Source: Sanghuangporus weigelae (Eukaryota > Basidiomycota > Agaricomycetes > Hymenochaetales > Hymenochaetaceae). From it: 64,000 bases of DNA. The translations under genes and the position numbers were made by a program. The DNA is taken from contig CP137319.1 of assembly GCA_033182465.1 (NCBI GenBank), positions 620,001 through 684,000 on the forward strand. The letters are read 5' to 3'. Under the pieces are notes generated by a model. It was given only the letters and a program-made list of their open reading frames with translations. It did not search any database and was not told the DNA's origin. Shown piece after piece: positions 11,325-23,500 of this stretch; within the stretch, counting starts at the first letter, position 1, and each line of letters starts with the position of its first letter.

Positions 11325-12069
11325 ATGGACGGACAGCAATCAGGATACGCGTCTCAGGTGCGCGTCTATTTTCAGTTGCGTAAACTAGGACGCGACTCAC
11401 TCTCTGTCCTCGTGCCTCCTTTCCCATTTACCCTTCCTCATTCCGTTCCTTTTCTTTTTGCTTTCTTCATAGCAGCAGCATTCTCCGCAGTCACAGCGAG
11501 CGATGATCCCAGACGTGCCTGCAGCCGTCTCAAACCTCCTCGACGCAACACGCAGGCTCGAAGAAGCACTCCGCCAATGGGGTGCGCTTGAAATTTCAGA
11601 GATCGAGGTCAGCGACGTGTTTGTCACCGTTGGGAATTGCTACAACGAAATGATCGTTGCGTGAGTCTCTCCCGATTCTTCCGCAAGCGCTTTCTCGTGC
11701 TGAATCGCTCGAACGCGATGCTAATTGTGTGGCTATGTAGATTCCAAGTACACAACATCGATATGAGGTGCGTGTATTCCGCTCAAATATCCCAGCGTAA
11801 CCACCTCACCTCAAATTTTTTCTCATTTTGTTCTATGCAGAGACGTATCCAGCTTCCTATCAGACCTGCGCGGCCTGCTCGAGGAATCCCTGAGCGAGGA
11901 TCCGACGCCGCAGAACTACCAGACGCTCATGCCGCAGGTGCGCACGCTCATAGCGAACCTCCTAGTCAGCCTGCGCAACAAGCAGCCGCTATACTGGCGC
12001 ACGGTGAACGCGCGGCGCTCTTCGGGCGGGAGTGGCTCGCGCTCGAGCTCTGGCTCCGGCTTCCGGTGA
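11325..12069 (+). CDS. Stand-alone Bud6/Aip3 N-terminal-domain protein
   Basis: Small protein of 158 residues from four exons (11325-11357, 11473-11660, 11741-11767, 11841-12069). From about residue 20 to 120 it matches the pattern of the N-terminal domain of Bud6/Aip3, the actin-nucleation and polarity factor: AVSNLLDATRRLEEALRQW, then VSDVFVTVGNCYNEM, FQVHNIDM, and a C-terminal LMPQVRTLIANLLVSLRNK. Full-length Bud6 proteins continue for several hundred residues into a C-terminal coiled-coil, formin- and actin-binding region. Here the frame stops after a short Ser/Gly/Arg tail. No continuation by splicing was convincing, although GTGAAC next to the stop codon could act as a donor. A role in polarity or as a scaffold is inferred from the domain only. 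Exon 3 is only 27 nt. Confidence 0.7.
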
Positions 12070-13239
12070 ACTGTGCTGTTTTGTCAAGAATTGAGCTAAA
12101 CCTTCTCTGTTCGTTGACAACTCCGCTTTACTTTACTCTTCCGTCCGACCACCCCGGGATGCGGGCCCTAGCGTGCGGGTTCTCTAGGCCTACACCCAAC
12201 GTTTTCGAGCTTCGCGTCGCGGAGCATCTGTCTATTCAGTATTCTTCCTCCTGTCATTCCACCTATCCGTCTACCCATCCTATCCATCCATCCGGAGCGA
12301 ACCGATCCCAAAACGAAATGGAGCTAATAAATGCGCAGGGCGTCAAACCTCTCTCACTCCCTCCTAATTCCGATAACTCCCCCACTCGCCGGCCGAGCGT
12401 CAAGCGTCAAATAAATGACCACCATTCACCCCCCACCCATATATATCTTGAACGACTTTACGAAAATCCCTTGAACGATCCGAAGAACATCGATATCTAT
12501 AATTAATCGAATCGAGCGGAATAATCAATCTTAATAGAACTAATCTACGCCGATCACGGGCGGCTGGGTAACCGTGCGGTGACAACGGAGAAGGGTGAAG
12601 GTGAACGGGGACGATTACGGTGACGGTGCCGGTGAAGAGTGAACAAGATGAACGAAACTCGGGTAATTGGGTGGCGGAGGTGGTGGTGTGGTGTAAATAG
12701 TCAGGCAGGGACGAAAGAAGGAACAGAACATGCATATGATATGTAGACGCCCTAGCCGAAATTGGAACGTGGACTGAATAATTTATCATATCGAATAGTA
12801 CTCGTTACTCGTCTTGTCTTGCAGAACTCCGTTGCTTTCTCTTTTGCCTTTCTTTTCGCTTTTTTTTCTCGATCTCTCGATCTCGTTTCCTTTCGCTTTC
12901 TGTCCTTGTTTGCGTCCCATAATCGCATGTGATACATATCTATGTCATATTTATCGTGTCAGACTGCTACACACAGGCATATACATACAATTTCTTTTGC
13001 AGACAGGATAAATCAAACCCGGGTCGATGGACGGACGGAGTAATTAAAGAGAACACCGAATGAATCAGAGTGATGAATGAAGTCGTCGTTGTTCGGGAGA
13101 GATAGATATGCATACAACAGATAATCAAGCAAACAAAGGAAGAAAATGCAAACCGCGTATAAGTGGCGTTTATTGCTCAGTAAAAAGATAAAGAGAAACG
13201 AGAAGCAAAAGAACACCATGAATCAGATATCACATCAAA
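12070..13239. other. Convergent intergenic region
   Basis: About 1.2 kb between the stop codons of the Bud6-N gene and the Mex67-like gene. A long open frame here is out of frame with both neighbours and has low-complexity, pyrimidine-rich content, so it is not called. It presumably holds long 3' UTRs. Confidence 0.45.
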
Positions 13240-14820
13240 TCAAAGCGGTAATAAGGGCCTGAGTGACAGGTCCCGCACGGTCAGTTGGTGGTTGATAGCA
13301 ACCAGAGGCCACTCCGCATATGAGTCTCTGGGGGTAATGAATAGTGGGTGTGATAGAAGAAGGAAAGTAATCACAAGTGTCAGCGATACATCCTCAGTAG
13401 CATATGCATGCGATTGTTTCACTTACTGATTGTTTCCAGACTCTTCAGTTTCTCGCGTTTCTCCAGACCCTGTAGGCCCTTTCTCCTTGGACCCGTGAGG
13501 TCTTTGGAGAAGGAAGCACTGATCAAAGGAAAGCCTTTTCTCGCTTCTTGTGCTTTTTCCTTTCCCTTTTTCTTCTACCAGTGTCAAGTATCCATGGCTT
13601 GATAAAAAGACGAAGAGTTCTGCTATTTGGGATTTACCAGGTCGACCTGGGCTTGAACTTGCTCTTATACTTGAACCAAGTTGAAGTGCTAATACATCCC
13701 AATATAATTCAGTCGGCGATCGTGCACAGAACTTGTGTGGCCCGAGGGAGTGAAGCGCTTTGACGATCTCTGACGGCCCTGAGTGAAGGTTCCCCGGACT
13801 CTTCGAGCCTGAGTGGACTTCCCGCATAACCAAACGTAACCGAAACACGAACAAGCGACGAATACAAAGTTAGAAAACGGAGTAAAAATAGATGTGACAG
13901 GAAAGGATAAGAAAATCAATACATCAACGCAAAACAATGATAGCAGAAAGAAAGTGAATTTACTCACGGAGGTTTCGTGAACCCTTCCGCGGCGCGAAGC
14001 GATGTACGGTTGCTGCACTTGGGCTCGTAAAAGCCTCAGCGACGGAGTGGCGCGGTACAGTACAGTGCTCGTGCACGCTGTATGAAAATAACGCGTTGTG
14101 GGCGTATGCACCCGAGAGTTCCGCGCGGTTCGTGTCAAAAGTCCGTACATATCTATTCGATGTGGGTAGAGAGTGAAAATGAGAATGAGGGACAAAAGCT
14201 ACGGAAGGAAACAGTCTGCGGGATTCTGCTTACTTTTTGAGAAACTCGATCGCGAGATCTTCGAGCTCGGTGGCTTGCTTTTCGAGATTTTCTTTTTCTG
14301 AGATAAGTAGAGCAGATTCTGGCTCGATTTGCATCGGGACATCTTCTTGCGTGGTGCGCTTCGGTGAGGAAGAAGAGGGCGATGGAAAGTTTGCTGGTTT
14401 CAGAGAGTCGGGCCATACGGGTACTGGACTCTCCCTTTGTGAATGATGCAAAAACGAGCGCGTTTTGATAAGCATGAGTGCCACACTGTTCATGACAGGA
14501 ACAAAATACAGACCTTACCACTCAAGTGATAGTCCATCATCCCTACGTTCCAGATATTGACGTGTGCTTTTTAGGTTTCAAAGTTAAGCCTGGAGAACTC
14601 ACCGAACGAATTTGTTCGTGACCGTTAACCCAAGAGCGTTTAAGACTTTTATTTCCTCCCAAACCCATTGTTTTCGGGCTTTATGGTAGTTGGGAGAAGA
14701 TATTTTGCAGGCTATTGGAAGAGGGGCGACGAGCTTGACGCCTGATGTTCTTGGTTCGAGCGTTATTAAAGGTGGTGTAGGCGATCGTTCGCGCTTTGGA
14801 ATGATTGGTGAACTAGGCAT
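13240..14820 (-). CDS. Mex67/NXF1-like protein with an NTF2-type domain
   Basis: Six exons (14820-14603, 14542-14519, 14485-14234, 14152-13968, 13808-13427, 13327-13240) join in frame to 382 residues; exon 2 is only 24 nt. From about residue 150 the protein reads like the NTF2-like domain of Mex67/NXF1 mRNA export receptors: FLKKYVRTFDTNRAELSGAY, ALFSYSV, SGPSEIVKALHSLGPHKF, RLSFDQCFLLQ and WPLVAINHQLTVRD. A short N-terminal segment with SPTPPLITLEP and DDGLSLE precedes it. The leucine-rich repeats and C-terminal UBA domain of canonical Mex67 are not visible. An RNA-export role, by binding an Mtr2-like partner or FG nucleoporins, is inferred from the domain only. It is divergent from CWC27, with 150 bp between start codons. 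Confidence 0.68.
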
Positions 14821-14970
14821 TCTCTTCACGAGAGCAAACTTAATGTCCAGAGGTCTTAAACAAGCCTGAGTTGTACAACGGTGAGAAGTGTGAACATGAT
14901 AGAAACAGTCCAAGTCGTGTCGCGTCGTCTCGAAAGTTAAGCGCGCGTCACTTGACTTCCGAACACGATC
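14821..14970. promoter_or_regulatory. Short divergent promoter, Mex67-like / CWC27
   Basis: Only 150 bp separate the two start codons, so both genes must be driven from this interval or from overlapping leaders. Both products are predicted to act in mRNA processing or export. No specific element is assigned. Confidence 0.6.
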
Positions 14971-17180
14971 ATGGCTTTACCAACCAAAGGGCGTGTCATC
15001 ATTGACACTACAGTCGGGGAACTGGACATTGAACTCTGGTCAAAGGTGCGTTCGTAGTGTATCTCTCCGGCTGAATACAAAGCTGACTTGAAAGCAGGAA
15101 ACACCGAAAACATGCCGGAACTTCATCGCGCTTGCTATGGAAGGTTAGTACGCTATTGCAAGTACTCAACAACACGAGTTCCAATCCCTCAATGATTACG
15201 ATTATGATACAGGTTACTACGATGGAGTAATTTTCCATCGGTACGTCCCTTGTAGAAAGCCTGTAGTATGTAAGATACTGATGAGCGGACTGTAGTGTTG
15301 TACCGGGCTTCCTCGTGCAGACAGGTGACAAGACTGGTACGGGTGCAGGTGGAGAATCGTTCTACGGAGGTGCGTCTTTCTTCAACGTTATTGAATATAC
15401 GAAGCTCAGCAGTCATGCACCAGAACCATTCGAAGATGAAATACACCCACGACTACGTTATGCCCATCGAGGTCTTGTCGGTATGGCGAATAACGGGACC
15501 AAGGACTCCAACGATTCGCAGTTCTTCATTACACTCGGTTTGTCTCCTCCCCATCTTTATTCAAAACCATAACTGCTAATGTCGCTCTTTGCGTGCATTT
15601 GAATAGACAGAGCGGATGAGTTACACGGGAAGCACACTTTGTTTGGGAGATGTGTCGGAGATACCGTCTTTAGTGCGTACACGTTTATGCCTGTGCTTCT
15701 GTTAGTGCTTTGAGGCTTATGAATGTGGGACTTATCGTGTAGATGTGATGAAAATCGGGGAAATGGGTGAGCAATCCCAGAGTTTGGCATTCTGTTGTAT
15801 AATTGGACTGAGGTCCCGTTGCTCTAAGAGCTGGATGACGAGGGTAAACCGTTATAGTGTGTTATGCTTTCGTCTCTGCTGTACGTGGACTGATTAGACT
15901 ATTTTCAATTTTTTCAATACCAGTCCGCCGAAGATCAAAACTATACGAATCATCGACAATCCGTTTGACGATATTGTTCCTCGTATTACCGCAGCGGAGA
16001 AGAGAACGCAACAACGAGCTAGGGAGCAGGCGCAGAGAGAGCGGGAAGAGGAGATACGACGAAAGGGCGCGAAGAAGTAAAGTGATCCTCCGAATTTGAG
16101 GGTTCGGTGATCCTAATTATTTTCCTAGGGACACGAAGCTATTAAGCTTCCAGGACGATGAGGCTGAAGAAGAGCCGATTTCCTTTAAGAAGAAAGCTAT
16201 TGTCCGTCCTGATTGTGAGTCATTTCCAATCGTCATTCCTGCATGCTCAACTTGATAACATTGCGCTTTATTGGTAGTAATCGACAATTCTGATCAGCTT
16301 GCGGTCAGCATTCCGCAAGACCTCATGGGTCCGTCGTCCAGTAAACCTTCAAAATCTCACGATGAGTCCGACCATAAGAAGAACGGAGAAACGAAAGGTG
16401 ACAAAGTAAGTTGATGAATAATCCACATTCGTTGTAGTGATTTAATCTTCTATGATTCTCATGATTTGTGAGTGAAGTCTGGCAAAAAGAGAAAGGAGAA
16501 GGACGAGTCAAGCGATATTATCGGTCTTCGAGAGAAGCACGCCAAAGAAATGAGCAGCGCAGAGTGCGTTCTTGTACATCGTAAATAAATCTTTTCTGAA
16601 TAGCCCATATTTTCTTTTCATTAGGACGGAACGACAGAAGCAGATTGCAAAGCTTGAAAAAGATATCCGAAAACTCGAATCCAGACGCGGAGGCGGCTCA
16701 GACTCGGACTCAGAGGAAGAGAGAAAGAAGAAGAAAGTGAAGCACTCGTACCTGGAAGAAGAGCTTTCAAAATACGAGAAAACTCGAGGATTGAAGGGCA
16801 AAAGAGATGGTAAAGGCAGGAAGGTGAAAGATGAAGGCGCTGTCCTCGCGAAAATGAATGCTTTCAAGAACAAGTTGCAGGTGACGTTGTCGTATGGCGA
16901 AAAGGATGAGGAGACTGAGAAAAAGGAGGAAAATGGTGAATCTGGAGTTGGGAACGAAGGCGAGGGCAACGGCGAAGAGGGCATAGAAGTCGACAAGGAC
17001 ACGGACTTCCTTTCACATACGCTCTTCTTCCCGAAAGGGAACGATGAAGAAGTGGCAAAGGCGGAACGCGAGTACGAGGTTATCGATCCTCGGAAACGTA
17101 GCGCACAGGCGAAAGAGGAGGAACGAGAACGAAAGAGGAGGATGAAACCTCGAGATGGAGGACGCGGTTATCGACGGTGA
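14971..17180 (+). CDS. CWC27: Spliceosome-associated cyclophilin CWC27 (peptidyl-prolyl isomerase)
   Basis: Multi-exon gene for a nuclear cyclophilin of the CWC27 family, a component of activated spliceosomes. The N-terminal cyclophilin domain starts TTVGELDIELWSKETPK and continues with CRNFIALAMEGYYD, IFHRVVPGFLVQTGD, the GTGAGGES turn, LVGMANNGTKDSNDSQFFIT and KHTLFGRCVGDTV. The family linker NPFDDIVPR follows, then a long charged tail with a DESSDIIGLREKH segment and DSDSEEERKKKKVKHSYLEE, ending in an Arg-rich C-terminus. The exon order and tail match CWC27 rather than a simple cyclophilin. The ATG at 14971 is the first in frame and directly precedes the conserved domain. Substitution at the catalytic pocket would need alignment. 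It sits divergently next to the Mex67-like gene. Confidence 0.9.
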
Positions 17181-17680
17181 CCCATAACATGCTGGCCGGG
17201 CTATCTCATCTGCTTAACCGTATTCCTGCATTGGCCTCAGGTTGCTCACGCTAAACCTAGTTGTCTTTCATTTCTTGTATTGTGATTTACTCGCAATTGT
17301 CGTAAATTTGCATTTAATTATGTGATCGGAACGGAGTGATTTACAATTTAATTGGTTAAGCAAAGGCTGCCGACGCATGGACAACCTGTAGATATATCCT
17401 TTGCACCATCGTATACTTGTACCGTTTGTCTTTCTGTTTTTTTGCTGGAAGACGAGACGGTGTAAACTTTGTGCTACACTCCCTGGGATCAGTGCCTGAT
17501 GATGATTACATCAGCGCTCGGTACGCCCCTCCGCACTGGGCCCATTGGTGGTGGCACTGGCACTGGCCGGGGCACAGACACTTGACTCCGCCGTACACCT
17601 TCCTTTACGACCGCCCATCGCTCTCATCTCCTCCCTTCCCGCCCTCGCTTCACCACCATCTCCATCTATCACACTATCAA
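17181..17680. other. Intergenic between CWC27 and UBC6
   Basis: 500 bp holding the 3' UTR of CWC27 and the promoter and leader of UBC6. A pyrimidine-rich stretch runs directly up to the UBC6 ATG. No gene was seen. Confidence 0.5.
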
Positions 17681-18876
17681 ATGGCCTCAAAGGCGGCTTT
17701 CAGACGCGTGAGTACAACACTTGAAACGTTCTCCTTTATCTCTCTCCTCTTTCTCTTGCGTCTCGTTCTGTTTCTTGATCATCTCGTCTGACACTGCTCT
17801 CTCCCCTTCCCATCGCAGTTGACGAAAGAGTATGTCTCAATGCAACAGGACCCGCCTCCCTTTGTCTGGGCTGCGCCCGATGAGAAGAACATCCTGCACT
17901 GTAAGTACAATCATCGAGCTGCCACCTCGTGAACACGTTAGCTGATCCTTACACAGGGAACTACATCATCGTGCGTTTTCAATCACTCGAGCGACTTGCT
18001 GTGTAACTTGGTGTTGATTTTATGTGTGTGTGTTTTATAGCGAGGTCCTCCGGATAGCCCGTATACTGGCGGAGAATACTATGGCGTCGTGATGTTCCCG
18101 TCTGAATACCCCTTCAAGCCGCCTGGGATCAAGATGCTCACACCTTCTGGGCGCTTCCAACCTGACAAGAAGATCTGCTTCTCGATGTCAGACTTCCATC
18201 CCGGTTCATGGAACCCAGCTTGGAGTGTGGCGACGATGTACGTGCTGCTTCTTGACACAGAAGATATATTAACTTCTTTTGCTGATTGTTTTCTTATACA
18301 GCCTGACTGGTTTACTCTCTTTCATGCTCGCAGATGAGCTCACGACGGGATCGATCACGACTACAGATGCTGACAAACGAGTCTATGCTACACGATCACA
18401 CGCTTGGAATATTCAGAATAAAAAATTCAAGGAGGCATTTCCTGAGGTAAGTTTCAAGTTCTTTATTGCTGTATGCGTGGCTTCATGGAACTGATTAACT
18501 TCATTTATCATCTCAACAGTATAGCGGACCCGTTATGAAAGATCTACCAAACATGGCACAGAAGGAGCTCGCTCTGCAAAAGGCAGCTGCTCCAGCATTA
18601 TCGCCCACGTCAATGAGGAATAGCGCCACCTCCAGCCCGATCACACCTCAATCCGCTGGCTCAACGACCTCCGGGATCCCAAATGGCGGCAGCAATCCAA
18701 GTCAGGCAGGTGCAGCATCTGTCTCAGGCGCCGCTGTACCGAAAACTAAAGAAACTGACGCTTCCAAAGGACGCGGCGCTTTCTCCTGGGGTCAATTAAT
18801 GTTGCAGAAATGGTATTGGGGGATATTTTTTGCCGTGGCCTGGGCGGTGTCGAGTCGTTTGACGGGCAGTCCATAG
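17681..18876 (+). CDS. UBC6: ER-anchored ubiquitin-conjugating enzyme E2 (UBC6/UBE2J type)
   Basis: Six exons (17681-17707, 17819-17900, 17957-17970, 18041-18237, 18302-18446, 18520-18876) join in frame to 273 residues. The UBC fold shows YIIRGPPDSPYTGGEYYG, FPSEYPFKPP and TPSGRFQPDKKICFSMSDFH, with the catalytic cysteine in KICFS, then WNPAWSVATIL. UBC6-type enzymes lack the usual HPN tripeptide upstream of the cysteine, and it is absent here. A Ser/Pro/Gly linker leads to a C-terminal hydrophobic segment (YWGIFFAVAWAVSS), expected to be a tail anchor in the ER membrane. The inferred role is ER-associated degradation. The first coding exon is 27 nt and the third only 14 nt. Confidence 0.92.
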
Positions 18877-19472
18877 GAAGGCCTTTTGTGAAGCTCGAAG
18901 CGAAGCGGACCGTATATGAACTTTGTGACTGGACGTTGGTTTATCCAAACTCGATGCTCATCGCCGCGGCTTTCGTTGGTTTTACTTTTCCCTCGTTTCT
19001 CCTATCTCTGCCATCTCTAGTTCCTTCTCCCTCCTTTCTTTTTATATCCTTGGGTCTTCCCTAGTGGACCTAATAGATGCAAAGTTGATCGGTCATTGCA
19101 GTTTTCTCTCTCCCTATCCTCCTTTCCCTCGTCTTTCTTAATTTACATCACGTTCACGCTCCCTTGAAATCTCCGTCTTTTTCCTTTTTATCTCTTATTT
19201 TCCCTCCTTTGCCTTGTGTTCTCTTCCGTGTCATGACGTTCCTGCTATTTTTTGCTCTTTCTTTCTTTGTTCTTAGGTGTAATGTGTACGTATTAAAACA
19301 TGGCTAGCGGAAGAAGTGACTGAAGTACCACTCAAAATCTGATTGCGTGCGTGTGTGTGGATCTGAGAAAGTGAATGTCGGCTAATGGATTAAGAAGTAT
19401 TGCAGAAGCATTGTTAGGTTGCATGTCCGAGGATGTTAGAGAGTCAATCATAGCTTACTATTAGTGCTAGTG
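18877..19472. other. Convergent intergenic region
   Basis: About 600 bp between the stops of UBC6 (plus) and thymidylate kinase (minus). It contains a long CT-rich tract at 18980-19260, probably the UBC6 3' UTR. No gene was seen. Confidence 0.5.
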
Positions 19473-20599
19473 CTAGTGTGAAACCCATAGTCTGCGAAGA
19501 GGTCTCCTAGGAGCGTCTTCGAGAACACGCCGAACTTCGCTCCAGATCCTTGCCTTCACATCCTCAAGCGTCCTCCCAGCGTCGATCTGTACCCAGGTGA
19601 CATCATCCTCGCCAGCATCACCACGCTGTTCAGCACCCTCCTCATGAACGACGAACTTCCTAAACAGCTCTCTCACGCGCTTCTGCATCTCCTCCTTCTC
19701 GTAGCGCTCTTCTCCGTACCCTCCGCGCTCGCGGGCCTTCTCGGGCAAGACGTCGAGGAAGAGCGCGAGGTCCGGGGCGGGGAGGCCGATGTCTGGGCTC
19801 TTGCACCATGAGAAGGGAAGGCCCTTTGAGACGGAGTAGACCACGCCGGAGAAGGCGTATCGGTCGCATATGATCGTTGTTCCTTCTGAGAGCACGCGTT
19901 CGATGCTTGTGCTGCATGGAAGATGATTCCGCGTCCGGAGGTTCGGGGATTTGGACAAACGAGGACGGCGAGAAGGGTAGATTTGTGTTTGATCGTTCAG
20001 CCATAAGCCACAAATCATTCGACCCATTTGAGCCATTGCATGGAACGATATGTGGACGTGCATCGTTGCATATGGAAGAGAATTGACGTGAGAAACGGTG
20101 CAAAAAGGTGTATGTATGTATGTCTGTATGCAGGCCGAATACAGCGGAGAAGAACACACAGGACTCACGCGAGCTCCCAGCGATTCGCAGAGAAGAGAAG
20201 GTGGATCGCGCGGTCGTCGAGGTCGGACTGTGAACGCAAGTATGCGTCAATCATCTTCCCAATTGGCGTCGTCCTGTCTTGTGGTCCCGAAGGAACGAAG
20301 ACGTGGACACCATGAGGAGATGAGGACCGGAGAAAGAGATAAAATCGCCGACACCGACAGGACGCGGGATTCACGGAACCGAAAGAATGTCAGAGTTAAG
20401 CTCAATGCGAAAGAATACCACGAAGAGAATGAGAAAGAGAGCGCGCCTGACCAGGAAACTTGATGAGCTTGGCTGGCACATTCGACTGTGCCAGTCGAGA
20501 TGCCAAAGCTTCAGCCTGTGTGCTCTTGCCGGACCTATCAAGCCCTTCGATGACTATGAGCACGCCGCGATTCTTATTGGTCTTGTCATGAGATGTCAT
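19473..20599 (-). CDS. Thymidylate kinase (dTMP kinase)
   Basis: Phosphorylates dTMP to dTDP with ATP, an essential step of dTTP synthesis (yeast CDC8 family). Three exons (20599-20452, 20277-20169, 19911-19473) join in frame to 231 residues, close to the usual family length. Motifs: VLIVIEGLDRSGKSTQAEAL (P-loop GLDRSGKST), RTTPIGKMIDAYL, LLFSANRWE, IICDRYAFSGVVYS (the DRY motif) and APDLALFLDV. A lid-like region with RGGYGEERYE follows. The ATG at 20599 (MTSHDKTN) is used because it lies just before the P-loop domain; an upstream in-frame extension is possible but not family-like. UBC6 is convergent downstream. Confidence 0.93.
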
Positions 20600-23500
20600 G
20601 CTGGAGGAGAGATCGAGGTGGGTACAAACGAGGCAAGACGCGTGCGGTCTCTCGCGTCGCGGTCCATGAGACCTCCTTTCCCAGGGATCGGACTGCCCGA
20701 TTTTGATTCTCATAGACTCAGATCCGACCAATTCAACTTTTCAGCAAAACACACAACGCCAGTAAGTACAACGCCCCGAATGCATATAATTTAAACCTTG
20801 CCATCTCCGACTGACGGCGCCCTGATAAATCTCTACCAAGCGGATAGAGACTCTCCTGAAATTCGACTACCGAACCGAAATGAAACTTCCTTTGGACTTC
20901 GGCGGCCCTCTTTTCATTTTCAGAGCAGCAACCCACATGTCTTACTTGCTGATTTGTCCGACTAGCATGCGTCTTTGCTAGAGATTTTCATCATGCGTTG
21001 ATTTCGCGGGCCTCTCACGCATGACGGGGCCCGAGCCGCGACCTTGTCGACCCGCGTAGCAATCCTCGAAATCGTTCTGCTTCTCGCGACACCCCAAAAC
21101 GGGCGAAACTCGAGCTTAATTGTCCGCGAGAAGACCCGAGGCAAGCGCATGATATTCGTTCGGATTCCCGGTCTTCTACCTTCTCCCGTCTTTCCTTGTA
21201 TGACGAGTAACTAAACCTTTTGATTGATGCCGTTCGGGTTAATTATATGGATGATATACAGAAGAAGCAAGTCGCAGCCGTATGTTTTACCGAAGTCGCG
21301 GAGAACTCGCACGAAGCCTCGCACAGTCGCCTTTTACAGGCAAAGACCGTTGTTGTTAGGCTTCAGTGAAGAAGCTCTGGCCTGAGGTTCTCCGAATTCG
21401 CATTTCACGGTTAAGTGTTGTGATGTGTCGTTGGTGCCAAGATTAGAACTCGTTCTTTGCAGACGTTTTGGTGGTCTGACCTGACCAGCAAGGGTCGACT
21501 TGTTGTCTCTGGTCGAGTACCTCGTGCAACGACTGCGGAATGTATATCTGCGCGCCGACGACATTGTCATGTAAATGACTTGAGGAGAGCGTGCATACTC
21601 GCCAAGTCTAACTGGCCTAAGATCGGATGGTTTGACTGGGTTGGATGAGTGGCTCTGCGTATGAGGCGTATTTTCTCATGCTCTCTCTGCAAACTCTCCA
21701 TTCCACATGAACTGAGGACGAGACTGGCTTCTGTCTTATCAGACAAGTGGCGGCCTCGATACTTGCTCTCGGTCATCTCGTGTTTGTGCGCGCCACCATT
21801 TTCCCGCGCTCTGTCGGGTTCCAGTGTTTCTTGAACCGCTCACCGAATCCTTGGGCTGGAATAGGTGCTTCTTCTTCACATTGGCAACCACACATCTCCA
21901 CACATACCTCCTTTTACCGTGCTTATTTCACCCATAGATTCTCACATATTCTTCTTGGCGGCCGTCATATGGTGTAAACTCGCCTAGCGAACCTGCGCGA
22001 AAGAATTGTACGAGCGGCACATTTTGCGCAATCCCCATCAATTATTGGTTCGGTCAGACACGGTGGTGAAGTTCTTTTTGCCCTGTTGCTGTCTGTTGCG
22101 ATCCATCCGTTCTGTTGGTTCCTTGAAAGGTTGCGGTCTTTGGTTATTGATGATCCGCCCGGAACCGATGTACCTGTTCCTCCTTGATGCGCGGATGTTG
22201 CCTTGCAAGACCCTAGTGCTCCTGGTTCTTGGAGATAAGATCGAATAACCAGATCCGCTCCTTGATATATACATGTTTTGGCAACCATAAGCAACGCTTC
22301 TCCCGCAAACCTCTGGACAGCAAGCGTCTTTCGGCACTCTCCGAGCCGCATTCAAAATCCTGGACCATTCAGAAGAACTTTTGGCGGTTATGCCTATGCT
22401 CGAGCACTGGAAACAAGCCGATTATCTTCACTTTGTGGGAGTGGGAATTACGGAACGAATAGCAGGTGATTTTACATGTTGATGGGGCCAGCTAAAATTC
22501 CGAAAATGGTAGTTCAGATGGCATCAGTATCCGGGATCATTACCACATCGCCAAAGCTCTGACAAATACAGTAGGTATCCATTCGCCATCACCATCTTTG
22601 GCCAATTGTAGTTCCTTCTAAACAAGGCTGGCCCAGTTACAGGGACCGTAGTCTAAGTCCAGAAGTCCAGAATGCCCAACAGTCCGACCGTTGTTTTCAT
22701 GCAAGATTAAGTTAGGCGCCGACAGGAATAAGTTACTTGGCCTCCATCCAGCCTCGTTCTGGTCGTCACTCCTCATTTGTATACTAGCTATACCGGTCCG
22801 CAGGCGCCAGTGTCTCCAACCACGAAAGGTTACGGAGTTGCTGGGTTTTCCGGTGTGCTATGCCTAATCCAGAACACCGATACCCATGGACTCGCCCTTT
22901 GTTTGATCACCAGATTGTTCGCAGATAAGATGCGTGGTGTTCCTCTTACATGTATAATAGGAGCAGAGGTAGTGCAGGACCGAGAGCCGCTGAGCCGCTC
23001 CCGTGATAAGGGCCCCCTAATGCGGATACCTTCCCGGCGGCAATGGGAATAGTCGACAATTTGTCTTCTTCTCTTGCCCTCCTGGGCCCGAATCCAAATC
23101 AATCACTACAAGACGGACGGATACGGATACCGGATTACTCGGAATCTTGTCATCTCCTTGATACGTCACATTATTGGTAGCACTGGAAGGCAATACGTGG
23201 GATCGAGCAGGATTGACGCTAAGCCCGAATCTATATGTGAACGCACCGGAACCGGCGAGATACATACATCAGCTGTTTGGACTAAGCTTCCATTCAAGTT
23301 TGCAGCACCTCCTTCCCAAGCTATTCACTAAGGAAGTCACAGTTTTACCCCAAAGCGAGTCCTACGATGACCACCAACGAACTATATCAAATGAACAAAT
23401 TCATCGAACAGTTTCTTTACTCCACACTCACCTTCACGAGTCGCAGTCCCCAGTACTCCGTTTCTTCTCCCTCGAATTGGATCTCGAGCAGGTGAACGCG

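Noticed and set aside
11637-12506. Long plus-strand open frame (about 290 codons)
   Set aside because: It overlaps the Bud6-N exons in a different frame, reads through introns, and its second half is low-complexity with no splice or domain support.
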